DNA of 32,628 nucleotides from Flavobacteriales bacterium (GCA_002401955.1 NVUQ01000007.1:55222-87849), one strand, 5' to 3'. Shown: positions 7,617 through 17,585, counted from the first letter of the stretch. The notes: a model not told the origin generated them from the sequence alone. Numbers and translations: made by a program.

Positions 7617-7617
7617 A

Positions 7618-9399
7618 TTAATGTTCTCCTCCGTCTTTTTCGTCATCTCCTAAAGGAGTAGTTTGAGGGATATAATCTTCACCATAAACATACTCTCCTG
7701 CAGCATTTACTTTACTATAATCATAAGGCCATCTGTAAACTGCAGGAATTTCTCCGTACCAGTTTCCGTGGAAATGCTCAACAGGGGCAGTCCATTCTAA
7801 TGTATTTCCTTTCCATGGATTCTGTGGTGCTCTTGGACCTCTAAATGCACTGTAAACAAAATTGAAAAAGAATACTAACTGTCCTACTAGGGCGATAATT
7901 GCACATATACTTATAAATACATTGATGTCAATCATCTCATTAAACATTGGAAACTCTGAGTTGGTATAGTACCTTCTTGGTACACCTGCAAATCCTAAGA
8001 AATGCATTGGGAAGAATACTCCATAAGCACAAACTATTGTTATCCAAAAGTGAATGTTTCCTAATTTGTTATTCATCATCCTTCCAAATAATTTAGGGAA
8101 CCAATGGTAAACTCCAGCAAACATTCCAAATATTGCAGATAATCCCATTACAATGTGGAAGTGACCTACTACAAAATAAGTATCATGAACATTAATATCT
8201 AATGCAGAGTTTCCTAAAATTAATCCTGTAACACCTCCAGAAATAAATGTTGATACTAAACCAACACTAAACATTGTAGCTGGTGTAAACACGATATTTC
8301 CTTTCCATAAAGTAGTTAAATAGTTAAATACTTTTACTGCGGATGGTATTGCAATTAATAATGTTGTAAACGTAAATACAGATCCTAAAAATGGATTCAT
8401 TCCTGTTAAAAACATGTGATGACCCCAAACGATAAACGATAGAAAAGCAATTGCCATCATAGAACCAATCATTGCTCTATAACCAAAAATTGGTTTTCTA
8501 GACATGGTAGAAATAATTTCTGATGTAATTCCTAACGCGGGTAATAATACAATGTAAACCTCAGGGTGACCTAAGAACCAGAATAAGTGCTCAAATAAAA
8601 TTGGGCTACCACCTGTATGATCTAGAACTTGTCCTCCGATATAAATATCAGATAAATAGAAACTTGTTCCAAAGCTTCTATCAAACACTAATAATAATGC
8701 CGCAGCTAATAATACTGGGAACGATAATACTCCAAGAATTGCTGTTAACAAAAATGCCCAAATTGTAAGGGGTAATCTTGTCATTGACATTCCTTTAGTA
8801 CGTAGATTGAATATTGTTACGATATAATTTAACGATCCTAATAAAGAGGAAACGATGAAAATAGACATTGAAACTAACCATAATGTCATTCCTGCTCCTG
8901 AACCGGGTATTGCTTCAGGCAATGCACTTAAAGGTGGATAAATAGTCCAACCTGCAGATGCTGCTCCACCTTCTACAAACAAAGAAGCTAGCATTAACAT
9001 ACATGATATAAAGAAGAACCAATATGATAACATGTTTAAGAAACCTGACGCCATATCTCTTGCTCCAATTTGTAATGGAATTAAAAGATTACTAAAAGTA
9101 CCACTTAAACCAGCTGTTAAAAGGAAGAAAACCATAATAGTTCCATGCATGGTAACTAATGCTAAATACTTATCAGGTGACATTACACCACCTTCTTGCC
9201 AGCTTCCCATTAACATTTCTATCATTTCAAAACTTTCGCCTGGCCAACCCAATTGAAGTCTAAATAGTGTAGACATGATTAAACCTAGGAATCCCATTAA
9301 AAAACCAGTTACTAAGAACTGTTTAGAAATCATTTTATGATCAGTGCTAAAGATGTAAGTAAATAAAAAATCTTTTGCGTGATGGTGATGTGTACTCAT
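7618..9399 (-). CDS. ctaD: Cytochrome c oxidase subunit I (aa3 type, A1 family)
   Basis: The catalytic subunit of a heme-copper oxidase reduces O2 to water and pumps protons. At 593 residues it has 12 or more helices. Ligands are visible: H85 and H415 for the low-spin heme; H278, H327 and H328 for CuB; H413 for the high-spin heme (HDTYFVVGHFHIVM). GHPEVY (277-282) supplies the cross-linked Tyr282 and the Glu280 that define the A1 family. The D-channel entry Asp is D115 in IGARDM, and the K-channel Lys is K356 in IPSAVKVFNY. The N-terminal MSTHHHHAKD is a native His cluster. The gene follows subunit II by 39 bases and belongs to the act-cox transcript. Confidence 0.97.
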   Translation of the reverse strand: MSTHHHHAKDFLFTYIFSTDHKMISKQFLVTGFLMGFLGLIMSTLFRLQLGWPGESFEMIEMLMGSWQEGGVMSPDKYLALVTMHGTIMVFFLLTAGLSGTFSNLLIPLQIGARDMASGFLNMLSYWFFFISCMLMLASLFVEGGAASAGWTIYPPLSALPEAIPGSGAGMTLWLVSMSIFIVSSLLGSLNYIVTIFNLRTKGMSMTRLPLTIWAFLLTAILGVLSFPVLLAAALLLVFDRSFGTSFYLSDIYIGGQVLDHTGGSPILFEHLFWFLGHPEVYIVLLPALGITSEIISTMSRKPIFGYRAMIGSMMAIAFLSFIVWGHHMFLTGMNPFLGSVFTFTTLLIAIPSAVKVFNYLTTLWKGNIVFTPATMFSVGLVSTFISGGVTGLILGNSALDINVHDTYFVVGHFHIVMGLSAIFGMFAGVYHWFPKLFGRMMNNKLGNIHFWITIVCAYGVFFPMHFLGFAGVPRRYYTNSEFPMFNEMIDINVFISICAIIALVGQLVFFFNFVYSAFRGPRAPQNPWKGNTLEWTAPVEHFHGNWYGEIPAVYRWPYDYSKVNAAGEYVYGEDYIPQTTPLGDDEKDGGEH

Positions 9400-9438
9400 T
9401 CTTATCTAAATTAAGTAATGTTCTAAATATCTATTATT

Positions 9439-10410
9439 TTATTCTACAAATGTTTTTTGCTCTGCCAACCATTTGTCATAATCTTCTTGGCTTTCTACAA
9501 CTATATCCATTTGCATGTTATAGTGAGCTGCTCCACAAATCTTATTACATAATAACACGTAATTAAACTTTTCATTATTCGTGATTTTTCTCATTTCCTC
9601 AGTGGTTATTGTTGGAATAAAATTAAACTGAGTTGTAATACCAGGAACACAATTCATTTGTGATCTAAAATGAGGGAAATAAGCACTGTGTAATACGTCT
9701 AATGATCTAAAAACAAATTGTACTGGCATACCTATTGGTAAATGAAATTCACCTTTAACGATTTTATCATCTTTAGCATTTTCATCATCAGCATCAACAC
9801 CAGTTGCGTTTACTCCTTCAATAAGCGTTACATGAGAACGTCCTAATTTCTTATCTTCTCCAGCATATCTTGCTGTCCAAGTAAATTGCTGTCCTGTTAG
9901 TTCTATTGTAATATGATCCGTTTCATCTGGAATTGGAGTCATAATAGCATTCCAACTTGATAATCCATATAATATTAACACCGTTAATACAAGAGCTGGA
10001 GCTGTTGTCCAAGCTGCTTCTAATTTATTACTATGAGAAAAGAAAGTTGCTTTTCTAGTTGAACTATAAGAGTACTTATAGCAAAAGAAAAACAAGATTC
10101 CGTTAGTAAGTATAAAAGTTGGTGTAATAATTATATAAGTTAATCCTGTTAACCAATCTGTATCAACACCGTGAACCGATGCAGAAACAGGTAATCTTAA
10201 TCCATACCAAGAACACATTTGCCAAGCAAAGAATGCCATGAACGAAATAAAGAAAACAAGCATTAAAATTCCTTGAAATTTCGCTTCCTTTTCAGAAACT
10301 TCATAAATTAATTCGCCTTTGCTTTGCGCTCGAAGCTCTGCTATTTTAAGCAATTGTGATCCTGCAATTATCACTAATATTACTGCTACTGCTACTATTA
10401 TAGTCATCAT
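9439..10410 (-). CDS. ctaC: Cytochrome c oxidase subunit II with CuA site
   Basis: Subunit II takes electrons from the c-type cytochrome side and carries the dinuclear CuA centre in a periplasmic cupredoxin domain. The 323-residue product has up to four hydrophobic segments (4-21, 47-66, 88-112, 136-153), more than the usual two. The copper domain follows, with H241 in DVLHSAYFPHFRSQMN and C288/C292/H296/M299 in CNKICGAAHYNM. The residue between the two cysteines that is Glu in Paracoccus and mitochondria (CSELC) is Lys290 here. No CxxCH is present, so this is not a caa3-type fusion. It sits directly downstream of actF (38-base gap). Confidence 0.95.
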   Translation of the reverse strand: MMTIIVAVAVILVIIAGSQLLKIAELRAQSKGELIYEVSEKEAKFQGILMLVFFISFMAFFAWQMCSWYGLRLPVSASVHGVDTDWLTGLTYIIITPTFILTNGILFFFCYKYSYSSTRKATFFSHSNKLEAAWTTAPALVLTVLILYGLSSWNAIMTPIPDETDHITIELTGQQFTWTARYAGEDKKLGRSHVTLIEGVNATGVDADDENAKDDKIVKGEFHLPIGMPVQFVFRSLDVLHSAYFPHFRSQMNCVPGITTQFNFIPTITTEEMRKITNNEKFNYVLLCNKICGAAHYNMQMDIVVESQEDYDKWLAEQKTFVE

Positions 10411-10448
10411 AATTAAAAGACTTTCTTTATTATTATTCTAATTTTTTA

Positions 10449-11654
10449 TTAATGATGTAAGTGTAAACTTTCATCATACATTGGATGATTTTTAGTCATC
10501 AGTGGTGCTTTAGATAAAGATCTTAACACCATAAATATAAATACTCCTAAAAACGTTAAAAACATACCTATTTCAACAGCTCCTAAATGCCCATGATCAA
10601 ACATAGTTCCTGGTAAAACCATTACCAATACATCTATCCAGTGTCCTACAAAAATAATTAAGGCAACAGGTATTAAAAAGACTCCATTTCTCTTAGCATC
10701 TCTAGACATTAAGATAAAGAATGGCATCAAAAAGTTTACAAAAAATGTTCCGACATATAATCCTCTGTAATCATTAAAACGTTGTATGTAATACGTTACC
10801 TCTTCTGGTATATTAGAATACCATATTAACATAAATTGAGAGAACCAGATGTACGACCATAAACAACTTATTGCAAACATCCATTTTCCTAAATCGTGTA
10901 CGTGGCTAGAATTTACTTCTTTTAAGTAATTGTTCTTTTTTAGGTATTGTACTAACACTACTGCAACAATCATCATTGAAACCCACATTCCTGAGAAACA
11001 ATACCATCCGAACATAGTACTAAACCAGTGAACATCAATTGCCATTAACCAATCCCATGAAGCGGATGAAGATGTGTAAGCAAAAAATGCTATAAATAAA
11101 ACACCTTTAATAATTGCTTTTTTATAGATTGGAGATGTTTCTCCATTCAACTCTAATTTATCTTCTTTTAAAGAATTTTTTCTAAACCAATTTGCAAAAT
11201 AAATCCATAGTGCGAAGTATGCAATATTTCTTCCCCAAAAGAATGGTTGATTTAAATAAAATGATTTCCCTGCAATAATTGCATCGTAACTTTCATGTCC
11301 TTTAGTCATTACACCTTCAGCCATCCAGTGATATAAATGATTCATGTGCATAGAACTTGCGGCAAAAATAACTAATAAAACCACAGCTCCGACAGGCATA
11401 AATGCCATAATTGCTTGAAATACTCTTTGTGTAGTTACCCCCCAAGCCATTTCTGAAACATATTGTAATGCCAAAAAGAATACTGCAGCTAATGAAATAG
11501 TAAAAAAGAAATAACCATTCACTAATAGGTTCGCCCAAATTCTTTGGTCAGTATGACCATGATCTGTAGCTATTCCGAATATTAATGATGCTACTCCAAC
11601 TACAATTAATACTAGTGTAGTTAATTTTGCGTGTTTTGATACTTTGTATTCCAT
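10449..11654 (-). CDS. actF: Alternative complex III subunit ActF, NrfD-like membrane subunit
   Basis: ActF is an integral membrane subunit of the quinol:cytochrome c oxidoreductase that replaces the bc1 complex in this group. The 401-residue product shows about ten hydrophobic helices, with conserved stretches ASSASWDWLMAIDVHWFSTMFG and LIWYSNIPEEVTYY (usual ActF features) and a His-rich C-terminus (MYDESLHLHH). It is related to ActC but lacks its clear quinone pocket; the two form the membrane core. It lies between actE (30-base gap) and oxidase subunit II. No redox cofactor is expected. Confidence 0.92.
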   Translation of the reverse strand: MEYKVSKHAKLTTLVLIVVGVASLIFGIATDHGHTDQRIWANLLVNGYFFFTISLAAVFFLALQYVSEMAWGVTTQRVFQAIMAFMPVGAVVLLVIFAASSMHMNHLYHWMAEGVMTKGHESYDAIIAGKSFYLNQPFFWGRNIAYFALWIYFANWFRKNSLKEDKLELNGETSPIYKKAIIKGVLFIAFFAYTSSSASWDWLMAIDVHWFSTMFGWYCFSGMWVSMMIVAVVLVQYLKKNNYLKEVNSSHVHDLGKWMFAISCLWSYIWFSQFMLIWYSNIPEEVTYYIQRFNDYRGLYVGTFFVNFLMPFFILMSRDAKRNGVFLIPVALIIFVGHWIDVLVMVLPGTMFDHGHLGAVEIGMFLTFLGVFIFMVLRSLSKAPLMTKNHPMYDESLHLHH

Positions 11655-11684
11655 TTTATAAGAATGTTTGTTTTCTTTTTAAAT

Positions 11685-12383
11685 TTAATGTCCGTGTGCT
11701 TCGGTTTCTTTAACTTCTTCAACAGCCTCTGCTACTTCAGCTACCACTTCTTCAACAACTTCAACCGCTACTGCAGCAGTAGTATCTATAGTAGGTGCTT
11801 TATCCATGAACTTTGCTCTAATAAAGTGTACTAATTTCCATCTTTCTTCTTGATTTAATTGAGATGCGTGTGATCCCATTAAGCCTTTTCCGTAAGTAAT
11901 GGTGTGAAACATTTTTCCTTCTGCTAAGTTTAAAGCTGGTGCAAATTTTGTTGGTATTGGAGGAAATTTATCTCTTTCAACTAATGTACCATCTCCTTGT
12001 CCTGTTTTACCATGACAGTGAACACACATCATTCCGTATAGTTCTTCTCCATCAGCTAAAACTTCTTCAGAAAAAGCAATAGGGTTTAATAAATTCTGTG
12101 CTTGCTCATAACCTTCAGGAGTATTTTCCAATCCGTAAGGTTGAAACCCTCTAGGAATAGTTCCTTTAACAGGATGACGAGCAGTCATTTTATTGGTGTA
12201 AGTTGTATCGCTGTAATTCCCTCTTAATTCACCATAATCAACATAAGGTTCTACAGCTGGAGAACGATACATATCTGGCATATATTCGGGAGCTAAACCG
12301 CCTTCTTCCTTACAAGATGTAATAGAAATTACAGCAGCTACGATAGCGAGTTTTGATAATCTATTTAAATACTTTCTTTTCAT
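11685..12383 (-). CDS. actE: Alternative complex III subunit ActE, monoheme cytochrome c lipoprotein
   Basis: This is a periplasmic, lipid-anchored cytochrome c of 232 residues. The lipobox ends ITSC with Cys24, then a long linker leads to the heme site CVHCHG (120-125) and a likely Met169 axial ligand in GKGLMGSHAS. The last 30 residues (VAVEVVEEVVAEVAEAVEEV) form an acidic Ala/Val/Glu tail. The preferred start is the ATG at 12381-12383, 7 bases after the actD stop. A TTG 21 bases earlier overlaps actD and would place MTKNKIQ before the signal. The heme probably passes electrons from ActA toward the oxidase or a soluble carrier. Confidence 0.93.
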   Translation of the reverse strand: MKRKYLNRLSKLAIVAAVISITSCKEEGGLAPEYMPDMYRSPAVEPYVDYGELRGNYSDTTYTNKMTARHPVKGTIPRGFQPYGLENTPEGYEQAQNLLNPIAFSEEVLADGEELYGMMCVHCHGKTGQGDGTLVERDKFPPIPTKFAPALNLAEGKMFHTITYGKGLMGSHASQLNQEERWKLVHFIRAKFMDKAPTIDTTAAVAVEVVEEVVAEVAEAVEEVKETEAHGH

Positions 12384-12390
12384 CTGTATT

Positions 12391-12915
12391 TTATTTTTCG
12401 TCAATTTCTAAAACGCAAGTTTCATCAATAAATGCTTTAATCTCATCTGCACTTAATTCCGAATCTGAAGCGTGAATTTCCATTACAAATCTATCATCTG
12501 TTGTTCTTGGATAAGGGTTTCTTCCTTTAAAACCTGGCAATGTCCAATTTCTTAGCATAAATGTTATCGCCATACCATGAGCTGCACATAACACTCCAAA
12601 TTCAAATGTTACTGGTACAAATGATGGAATATTAGTTAACAAAGAGAAATTAGGTTTTCCTCCAATGTTTAATGGCCAATCATAAATCATAAAAAAGTAC
12701 ATTCCTGAAAGGGCTAAAGAAAGACCTATCATTCCATATATAAATGCAGTAATTGCAATTCTTGTTCTTTCTAATCCGATTACAGGATCTATTCCATGAA
12801 TTGGAAATGGAGAAAATACATCTCTAATATGAATCCCTTTACTTACTAAATGTTTAGCACTTTCTAAAAGCACATAATCATCATCGTAAATAGCGTATAT
12901 TGTTTTATCTGACAT
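12391..12915 (-). CDS. actD: Alternative complex III subunit ActD (DUF3341 family)
   Basis: A 174-residue subunit with a soluble N-terminal domain (TIYAIYDDDYVLLESAKHLV ... FSPFPIHGID), two transmembrane helices (about 52-76 and 98-118) and the conserved joint NIPSFVPVTFEFGVL, typical of DUF3341/ActD. The cytoplasmic C-terminus is acidic. It carries no cofactor; in the known complex it packs against ActC and ActF. It starts 19 bases after actC and its stop nearly touches the actE start, consistent with translational coupling. Confidence 0.92.
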   Translation of the reverse strand: MSDKTIYAIYDDDYVLLESAKHLVSKGIHIRDVFSPFPIHGIDPVIGLERTRIAITAFIYGMIGLSLALSGMYFFMIYDWPLNIGGKPNFSLLTNIPSFVPVTFEFGVLCAAHGMAITFMLRNWTLPGFKGRNPYPRTTDDRFVMEIHASDSELSADEIKAFIDETCVLEIDEK

Positions 12916-12934
12916 AATTAAAATATCTAAATAA

Positions 12935-14353
12935 TTATTTTATATCTTTTTTGAATACTGGGTGAAGCTTTTTAAATTCTTCATCCGTCATATTTTTATA
13001 TTGTTCTCCTGATGATTTCAAGATTGACTTTACCTCGTTAAAAGCTAATACAGGGAAATATTTTAAGAACAATAAGTAGAACACACTAAATATTCCTAAT
13101 GTTCCAATAAACACACCTATATCAACCCATGTTGGGTAGAACATTGACCAACTTGATGGTAAATAATCTCTGTGTACAGAAGTTACAATAATTACAAATC
13201 TTTCGAACCACATTCCTATATTTACTACTATAGACATTACAAATGTAAACGCAAGGTTTGTTCTTAATTTTTTAGACCAAAATAAATGCGGAGAAATAAC
13301 ATTACAAGTCATCATAATGGCATAAGACCACCAATATGGACCAGATAATCGGTTTAGAAATGCATAAGATTCGTATTCAACTCCAGAATAAGCAGAGATA
13401 AATAACTCTGTAAGGTACGCTACACCAACGATAGATCCTGTTACTATAATTACCAAATTCATGTACTCAATGTGCTTAATGGTAACCAAATGCTCCAATC
13501 TCATTGCTTTTCTTACAATCAACATTAATGTTTGTACCATTGCAAAACCAGAGAATACTGCTCCTGCAACAAAGTAGGGAGGGAAAATCGTAGTATGCCA
13601 ACCTGGTATTACAGAAGTAGCAAAATCCATAGATACAATAGAGTGTACCGAAAATACAAGTGGTGTACATAACCCTGCCAAAACCAATGAAACTTCTTCA
13701 AATCGTTGCCATGCTTTTGCGTTTCCTGTCCATCCAAAACTTAACAAACTATACATTAGTTTTTGTACTGGACGTGTTGCTCTATCTCTAATTGTTCCGA
13801 AATCAGGTATTAAACCTATGTACCAAAACACTAATGAAACAGATAGGTAAGTACTAATTGCAAATACATCCCATAATAATGGTGAGTTAAAATTTACCCA
13901 TAAAGAACCGAATTGATTTGGAATAGGTAGTACCCAATATGCCATCCAGATTCTTCCCATATGTATCATTGGAAACATTCCTGCCATAAATACTGCAAAA
14001 ATTGTCATTGCTTCTGCAGGTCTGTTAATTGCCATTCTCCATTTTTGACGGAATAATAAAAGTACTGCAGAAATTAACGTTCCTGCATGTCCAATTCCTA
14101 CCCACCATACAAAGTTGGTAATGTCCCATGCCCAACCAACAGTATTATTTAATCCCCAAGTTCCAACTCCTACGCCTAATAAATAAAGGATACAACCAAC
14201 ACCCCAAAGTGCTGCAATTGTAGCTATAGTCATTAAAACTTTCCACAATTTAGTCGGTTCATGTTCTATTGAATGTAATACTTGATCAGAAATATCACTA
14301 TACGTAGGACTTCCTAAAATTAATGGTTCTCTTATTGCTGCTTCTTTATGCAT
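12935..14353 (-). CDS. actC: Alternative complex III subunit ActC, NrfD/PsrC-type quinol-binding subunit
   Basis: ActC is the membrane subunit where menaquinol is believed to be oxidised. The 472 residues hold about ten helices of the NrfD/PsrC fold. N-terminal REPLILGSPTYSDISDQVL is typical of ActC. The region VWWVGIGHAGTLISAVLLLF contains the His next to the quinone pocket in the family, and WHTTIFPPYFVAGAVFSGFA lies on the periplasmic side. It follows the iron-sulfur subunit actB by 25 bases, as in all known act clusters. No heme motif is present. Confidence 0.95.
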   Translation of the reverse strand: MHKEAAIREPLILGSPTYSDISDQVLHSIEHEPTKLWKVLMTIATIAALWGVGCILYLLGVGVGTWGLNNTVGWAWDITNFVWWVGIGHAGTLISAVLLLFRQKWRMAINRPAEAMTIFAVFMAGMFPMIHMGRIWMAYWVLPIPNQFGSLWVNFNSPLLWDVFAISTYLSVSLVFWYIGLIPDFGTIRDRATRPVQKLMYSLLSFGWTGNAKAWQRFEEVSLVLAGLCTPLVFSVHSIVSMDFATSVIPGWHTTIFPPYFVAGAVFSGFAMVQTLMLIVRKAMRLEHLVTIKHIEYMNLVIIVTGSIVGVAYLTELFISAYSGVEYESYAFLNRLSGPYWWSYAIMMTCNVISPHLFWSKKLRTNLAFTFVMSIVVNIGMWFERFVIIVTSVHRDYLPSSWSMFYPTWVDIGVFIGTLGIFSVFYLLFLKYFPVLAFNEVKSILKSSGEQYKNMTDEEFKKLHPVFKKDIK

Positions 14354-14378
14354 TTTATAATTCTTTTATATAAAACTA

Positions 14379-17300
14379 TTAAGCTTTTAAATTTCTAACT
14401 TTTGTTTGATAGTAAACATTTGCTTGCTGCCCAACTTCTTCTATTACTCTATATGCTCTATCGTTATTTCTTTCTGCTACTAACTTACTTCCTTCATCAT
14501 TATGATCACCGAAAGTAATAGCATTTGTAGGACAAGATGAAGAACAGGCTGTTTGAATTGCTCCATCCATTACTTGAGTTCCTGCTTTTTTAGCATCTAA
14601 TTTCCCTTCTTGTATTCTTTGTACACAAAGACTACATTTTTCCATTACTCCTCTAGATCTAACAACAACATCTGGGTTTAATACCATTCTTCCTAAATCA
14701 TCTTGAGATGGGTTGAAGTCAGTAAACTTACTATATGCGATGTAGTTAAACCAGTTGAATCTTCTTACTTTATATGCACAGTTGTTAGCACAATATCTTG
14801 TACCGATACATCTGTTGTAAGCCATCATGTTTAATCCCTCATTACTGTGTGTAGTTGCAGCAACAGGACAAACGGTTTCACAACCTGCATGATTACAATG
14901 CTGACACATCATTGGCTGATGAACAACACTTGGGTTATCAGCAGCATCTTCCATTGCTGTATAAGTAGATATTCCGTTAATATCTAACGCTTCTTTCGTT
15001 GCTGCATGTGTTTCACCGATATCTCCTAAAGGTTGGTGCTCACTAGAATAATACCTATCGATTCTCATCCAATGCATTATTCTTCCTCTTCTAACCTGAT
15101 CTTTACCGATAACAGCAATGTTGTTTTCAGATACACAAGAAGTAACACAAGCACTACATCCAATACAAGCATTCATATCAATAGACATACCCCATCTATG
15201 ACCAATCCCTTCTACTGGGTGAGCTCCCCATAAATCAAATTCTTTAATACCTTTCCTTACCTGATGTTGATGTCCATGTTCATCCGTTTCCGTTTCACCA
15301 GACAACAAAGTCCATGCAGGATTATAAGCATCTTTATCTCCTTTCTTATAAGTCTCTAAAGTAGTTTCTCTAATTACAGAGTCTCTACCCATTACCGTTT
15401 GTTGCGTTTGTGTACACGCAATGTGGTAAGGCTCATCTAATTCTACATCAGTAATAGAAACACCACTAACATAATAAGATACTCCGTTTTTTGTTGAAGC
15501 AACTAAAGGATAAGCATTTGCACCAGTAACCTCTTCCATGTTACCAACTGCTTTACCATATCCTAGTGCTATTCCTATTGTTCCTTTTGCTTGACCTGGT
15601 TGAGCTACAACTGGCAATTGAATTTTACCAGTTTTAGTCGCAACTTCAATCACATTCATTTCATGTTCTTGACCAAAATGAATTTCATATCCTTTCTCCT
15701 TCATTTCTGAAGGGCTCATAGTTGCATAGTTGTCCCAAGTAATTTTTGTAATCGGGTCTGGTAATTCTTGTAACCATGGGTTATCAGCTCCAACACCAGC
15801 ACCAACTGCCATGTTTTGAACTAATTCCAATTCAACTCCACTACCTTTAATTGCTTTAACAGCAGAAACAGCTTTACTAACATTACCTGCAAAAGCAGTA
15901 GTTAATTCTGAAACTGGCATTTCAACATCTACAACACCATCGTGTAAAGTTTTATTCCAAAAGTCTGTAAAAAACACACCCATTGATACAGGTATCTCTG
16001 ACTCCCAATTTCTTCTAATGTAATCATAGTAAGAAGAATCATCTCCAGACCATCTTAATAAACTTTCTTCTGCTTGACGTGTGTCAAATAAAGGAGATAT
16101 TGTTGGTTGTCCTAAAGAATAATGTCCTGTAACAGGGTTTGCATCACTCCAAGATTCTAATGCGTGGTTTGACGGACAAACATACATACAAGCCGCAGCA
16201 GTATCATCCATTTTAGTAGCAAATGAAACAGTAGTTTTCACTTTTTTCATTGCTTTAGCAAAAGCAGCTCCCATTGTAAATACAGGATCAACTCCGTGTA
16301 TTAATAAAGCATCAACTTTACCAGCATTCATATCAGCAATTAATGCAGCAACTTCGCTATCTAATCCTTGTTTAGAATTAGAAACAATATTTACATCAAT
16401 TGTATTTCCGTAGTTTCCAAGTAGTTCGTTAATTGCATTAACAATTACTTGAACATTTTTATCATTTGATCCACAAACAACGATAGATTCACCCTTGCTT
16501 GCTTTTAAAGCCTCAGCAGCTTCTTTTACTCTTGCATCATAAGCAGTTTTGGCTCCACCACTACCACCTAAGTGAGCGTAAAGTGAAGAAATAATTGCTC
16601 CATATTCAGATGGCTTAACTGGCACTCTTACATCAGCATTTGTTCCTGATAAAGACATACTTGCTTCAAACTGGAAAGTTTTAGACATCCAATCGTTGTC
16701 AGGCTTTCTTGTTTGAGCATAATCGTTTACATATTGTAAAGCATCTAACCAGTTACCCATAAAATCAGCACCAACACTTACTATTGTTTTTGCTTTTTCG
16801 AAGTTATATGTAGGAATAATTGCCTTCCCAAAAGATTCATTGTTTGCTTCTAATATTCCTGAATAAGAAATAGCATCTACAACAACATGTTTTCCAATAG
16901 TAATATTTTCACTTCCTATCGGATCTCCTGCAGCATTATAATGTTCAACACTTGGATTTAAAAACGAATTAATCGCTGATTGTGATGAAGGGCTAATAAC
17001 TGAAGCAGTTAAAACTCTTACAGATTTCTTTCCTTGTAATTCTTTTCCTAATCTATTATCAATCGTTGCCCAAGTAGTATCTTCTCCTTTAATAGATGGA
17101 GCTTTTAATCTGTTGCTATCATATAAAGAAAGAACTGAAGAATTAACTCTGGCGTTAATTGCTCCTTTTGTTAAAGTTGATTCTGTATTTCCAACAATAT
17201 GTATTGGACGACCTTCTCTAGTTTTAACTAAAATAGGTGCATAATCATTACCATCATAATAAGTAGATGCATAATAATTAGCCAAACCAGGAGTAATTTC

Positions 17301-17555
17301 TTCTGGCTTATTTAAATAAGGTATTGCTTTTGTAACGGGTGTTTCACAAGCCGCTAAAGATGCTGCTGCTACACCAAACCCTAAATACTTTAAAAAATCT
17401 CTTCTTGTTGTAGAAGCATCATCTAGGTTTTCTTTGTCTCCTAAAAACTCTGTAACTGGTAAATGCTCAGCAAACTCATTGTTGCTTGCTTCAACAAACT
17501 CAGATCCTTTATCCAGTTGTTCTAAACCTTTCCAATATTTTTTTGTATTAGCCAT
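14379..17555 (-). CDS. actB: Alternative complex III subunit ActB, molybdopterin-like and iron-sulfur fusion
   Basis: This 1058-residue periplasmic subunit fuses a molybdopterin-oxidoreductase-like domain to a ferredoxin domain. The N-terminus has a twin-arginine-like TTRRDFLKYLG (49-59) followed by AAASLAAC. Residues about 80-740 resemble the complex iron-sulfur molybdoenzyme catalytic subunit, but known ActB proteins lack the Mo cofactor. The ferredoxin part has four Cys groups: C797/C800/C803/C807; C884/C887/C892/C896; C916/C922/C926; C974/C977/C1004/C1008. In the third, CIGTRYC has Thr where a CxxC would need Cys, consistent with a [3Fe-4S] cluster, as known for the family. It passes electrons from ActC to the ActA hemes and lies 30 bases after actA. 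Confidence 0.95.
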   Translation of the reverse strand: MANTKKYWKGLEQLDKGSEFVEASNNEFAEHLPVTEFLGDKENLDDASTTRRDFLKYLGFGVAAASLAACETPVTKAIPYLNKPEEITPGLANYYASTYYDGNDYAPILVKTREGRPIHIVGNTESTLTKGAINARVNSSVLSLYDSNRLKAPSIKGEDTTWATIDNRLGKELQGKKSVRVLTASVISPSSQSAINSFLNPSVEHYNAAGDPIGSENITIGKHVVVDAISYSGILEANNESFGKAIIPTYNFEKAKTIVSVGADFMGNWLDALQYVNDYAQTRKPDNDWMSKTFQFEASMSLSGTNADVRVPVKPSEYGAIISSLYAHLGGSGGAKTAYDARVKEAAEALKASKGESIVVCGSNDKNVQVIVNAINELLGNYGNTIDVNIVSNSKQGLDSEVAALIADMNAGKVDALLIHGVDPVFTMGAAFAKAMKKVKTTVSFATKMDDTAAACMYVCPSNHALESWSDANPVTGHYSLGQPTISPLFDTRQAEESLLRWSGDDSSYYDYIRRNWESEIPVSMGVFFTDFWNKTLHDGVVDVEMPVSELTTAFAGNVSKAVSAVKAIKGSGVELELVQNMAVGAGVGADNPWLQELPDPITKITWDNYATMSPSEMKEKGYEIHFGQEHEMNVIEVATKTGKIQLPVVAQPGQAKGTIGIALGYGKAVGNMEEVTGANAYPLVASTKNGVSYYVSGVSITDVELDEPYHIACTQTQQTVMGRDSVIRETTLETYKKGDKDAYNPAWTLLSGETETDEHGHQHQVRKGIKEFDLWGAHPVEGIGHRWGMSIDMNACIGCSACVTSCVSENNIAVIGKDQVRRGRIMHWMRIDRYYSSEHQPLGDIGETHAATKEALDINGISTYTAMEDAADNPSVVHQPMMCQHCNHAGCETVCPVAATTHSNEGLNMMAYNRCIGTRYCANNCAYKVRRFNWFNYIAYSKFTDFNPSQDDLGRMVLNPDVVVRSRGVMEKCSLCVQRIQEGKLDAKKAGTQVMDGAIQTACSSSCPTNAITFGDHNDEGSKLVAERNNDRAYRVIEEVGQQANVYYQTKVRNLKA

Positions 17556-17585
17556 ATTCTCTTAAAGCTTATAAGTTCAAATCAA

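Noticed and set aside
12384..12404. TTG start of actE overlapping actD
   Set aside because: An ATG seven codons later lies just after the actD stop and precedes a standard lipoprotein signal.
13476..13670. Minus-strand Cys/aromatic-rich open frame inside actC
   Set aside because: It overlaps the well-conserved ActC frame entirely and has no family resemblance.
14379..17555. Reading actB as a formate dehydrogenase or nitrate reductase
   Set aside because: Fusion of both domains in one chain, and actA/actC-F as neighbours, identify alternative complex III; known ActB proteins bind no Mo cofactor.
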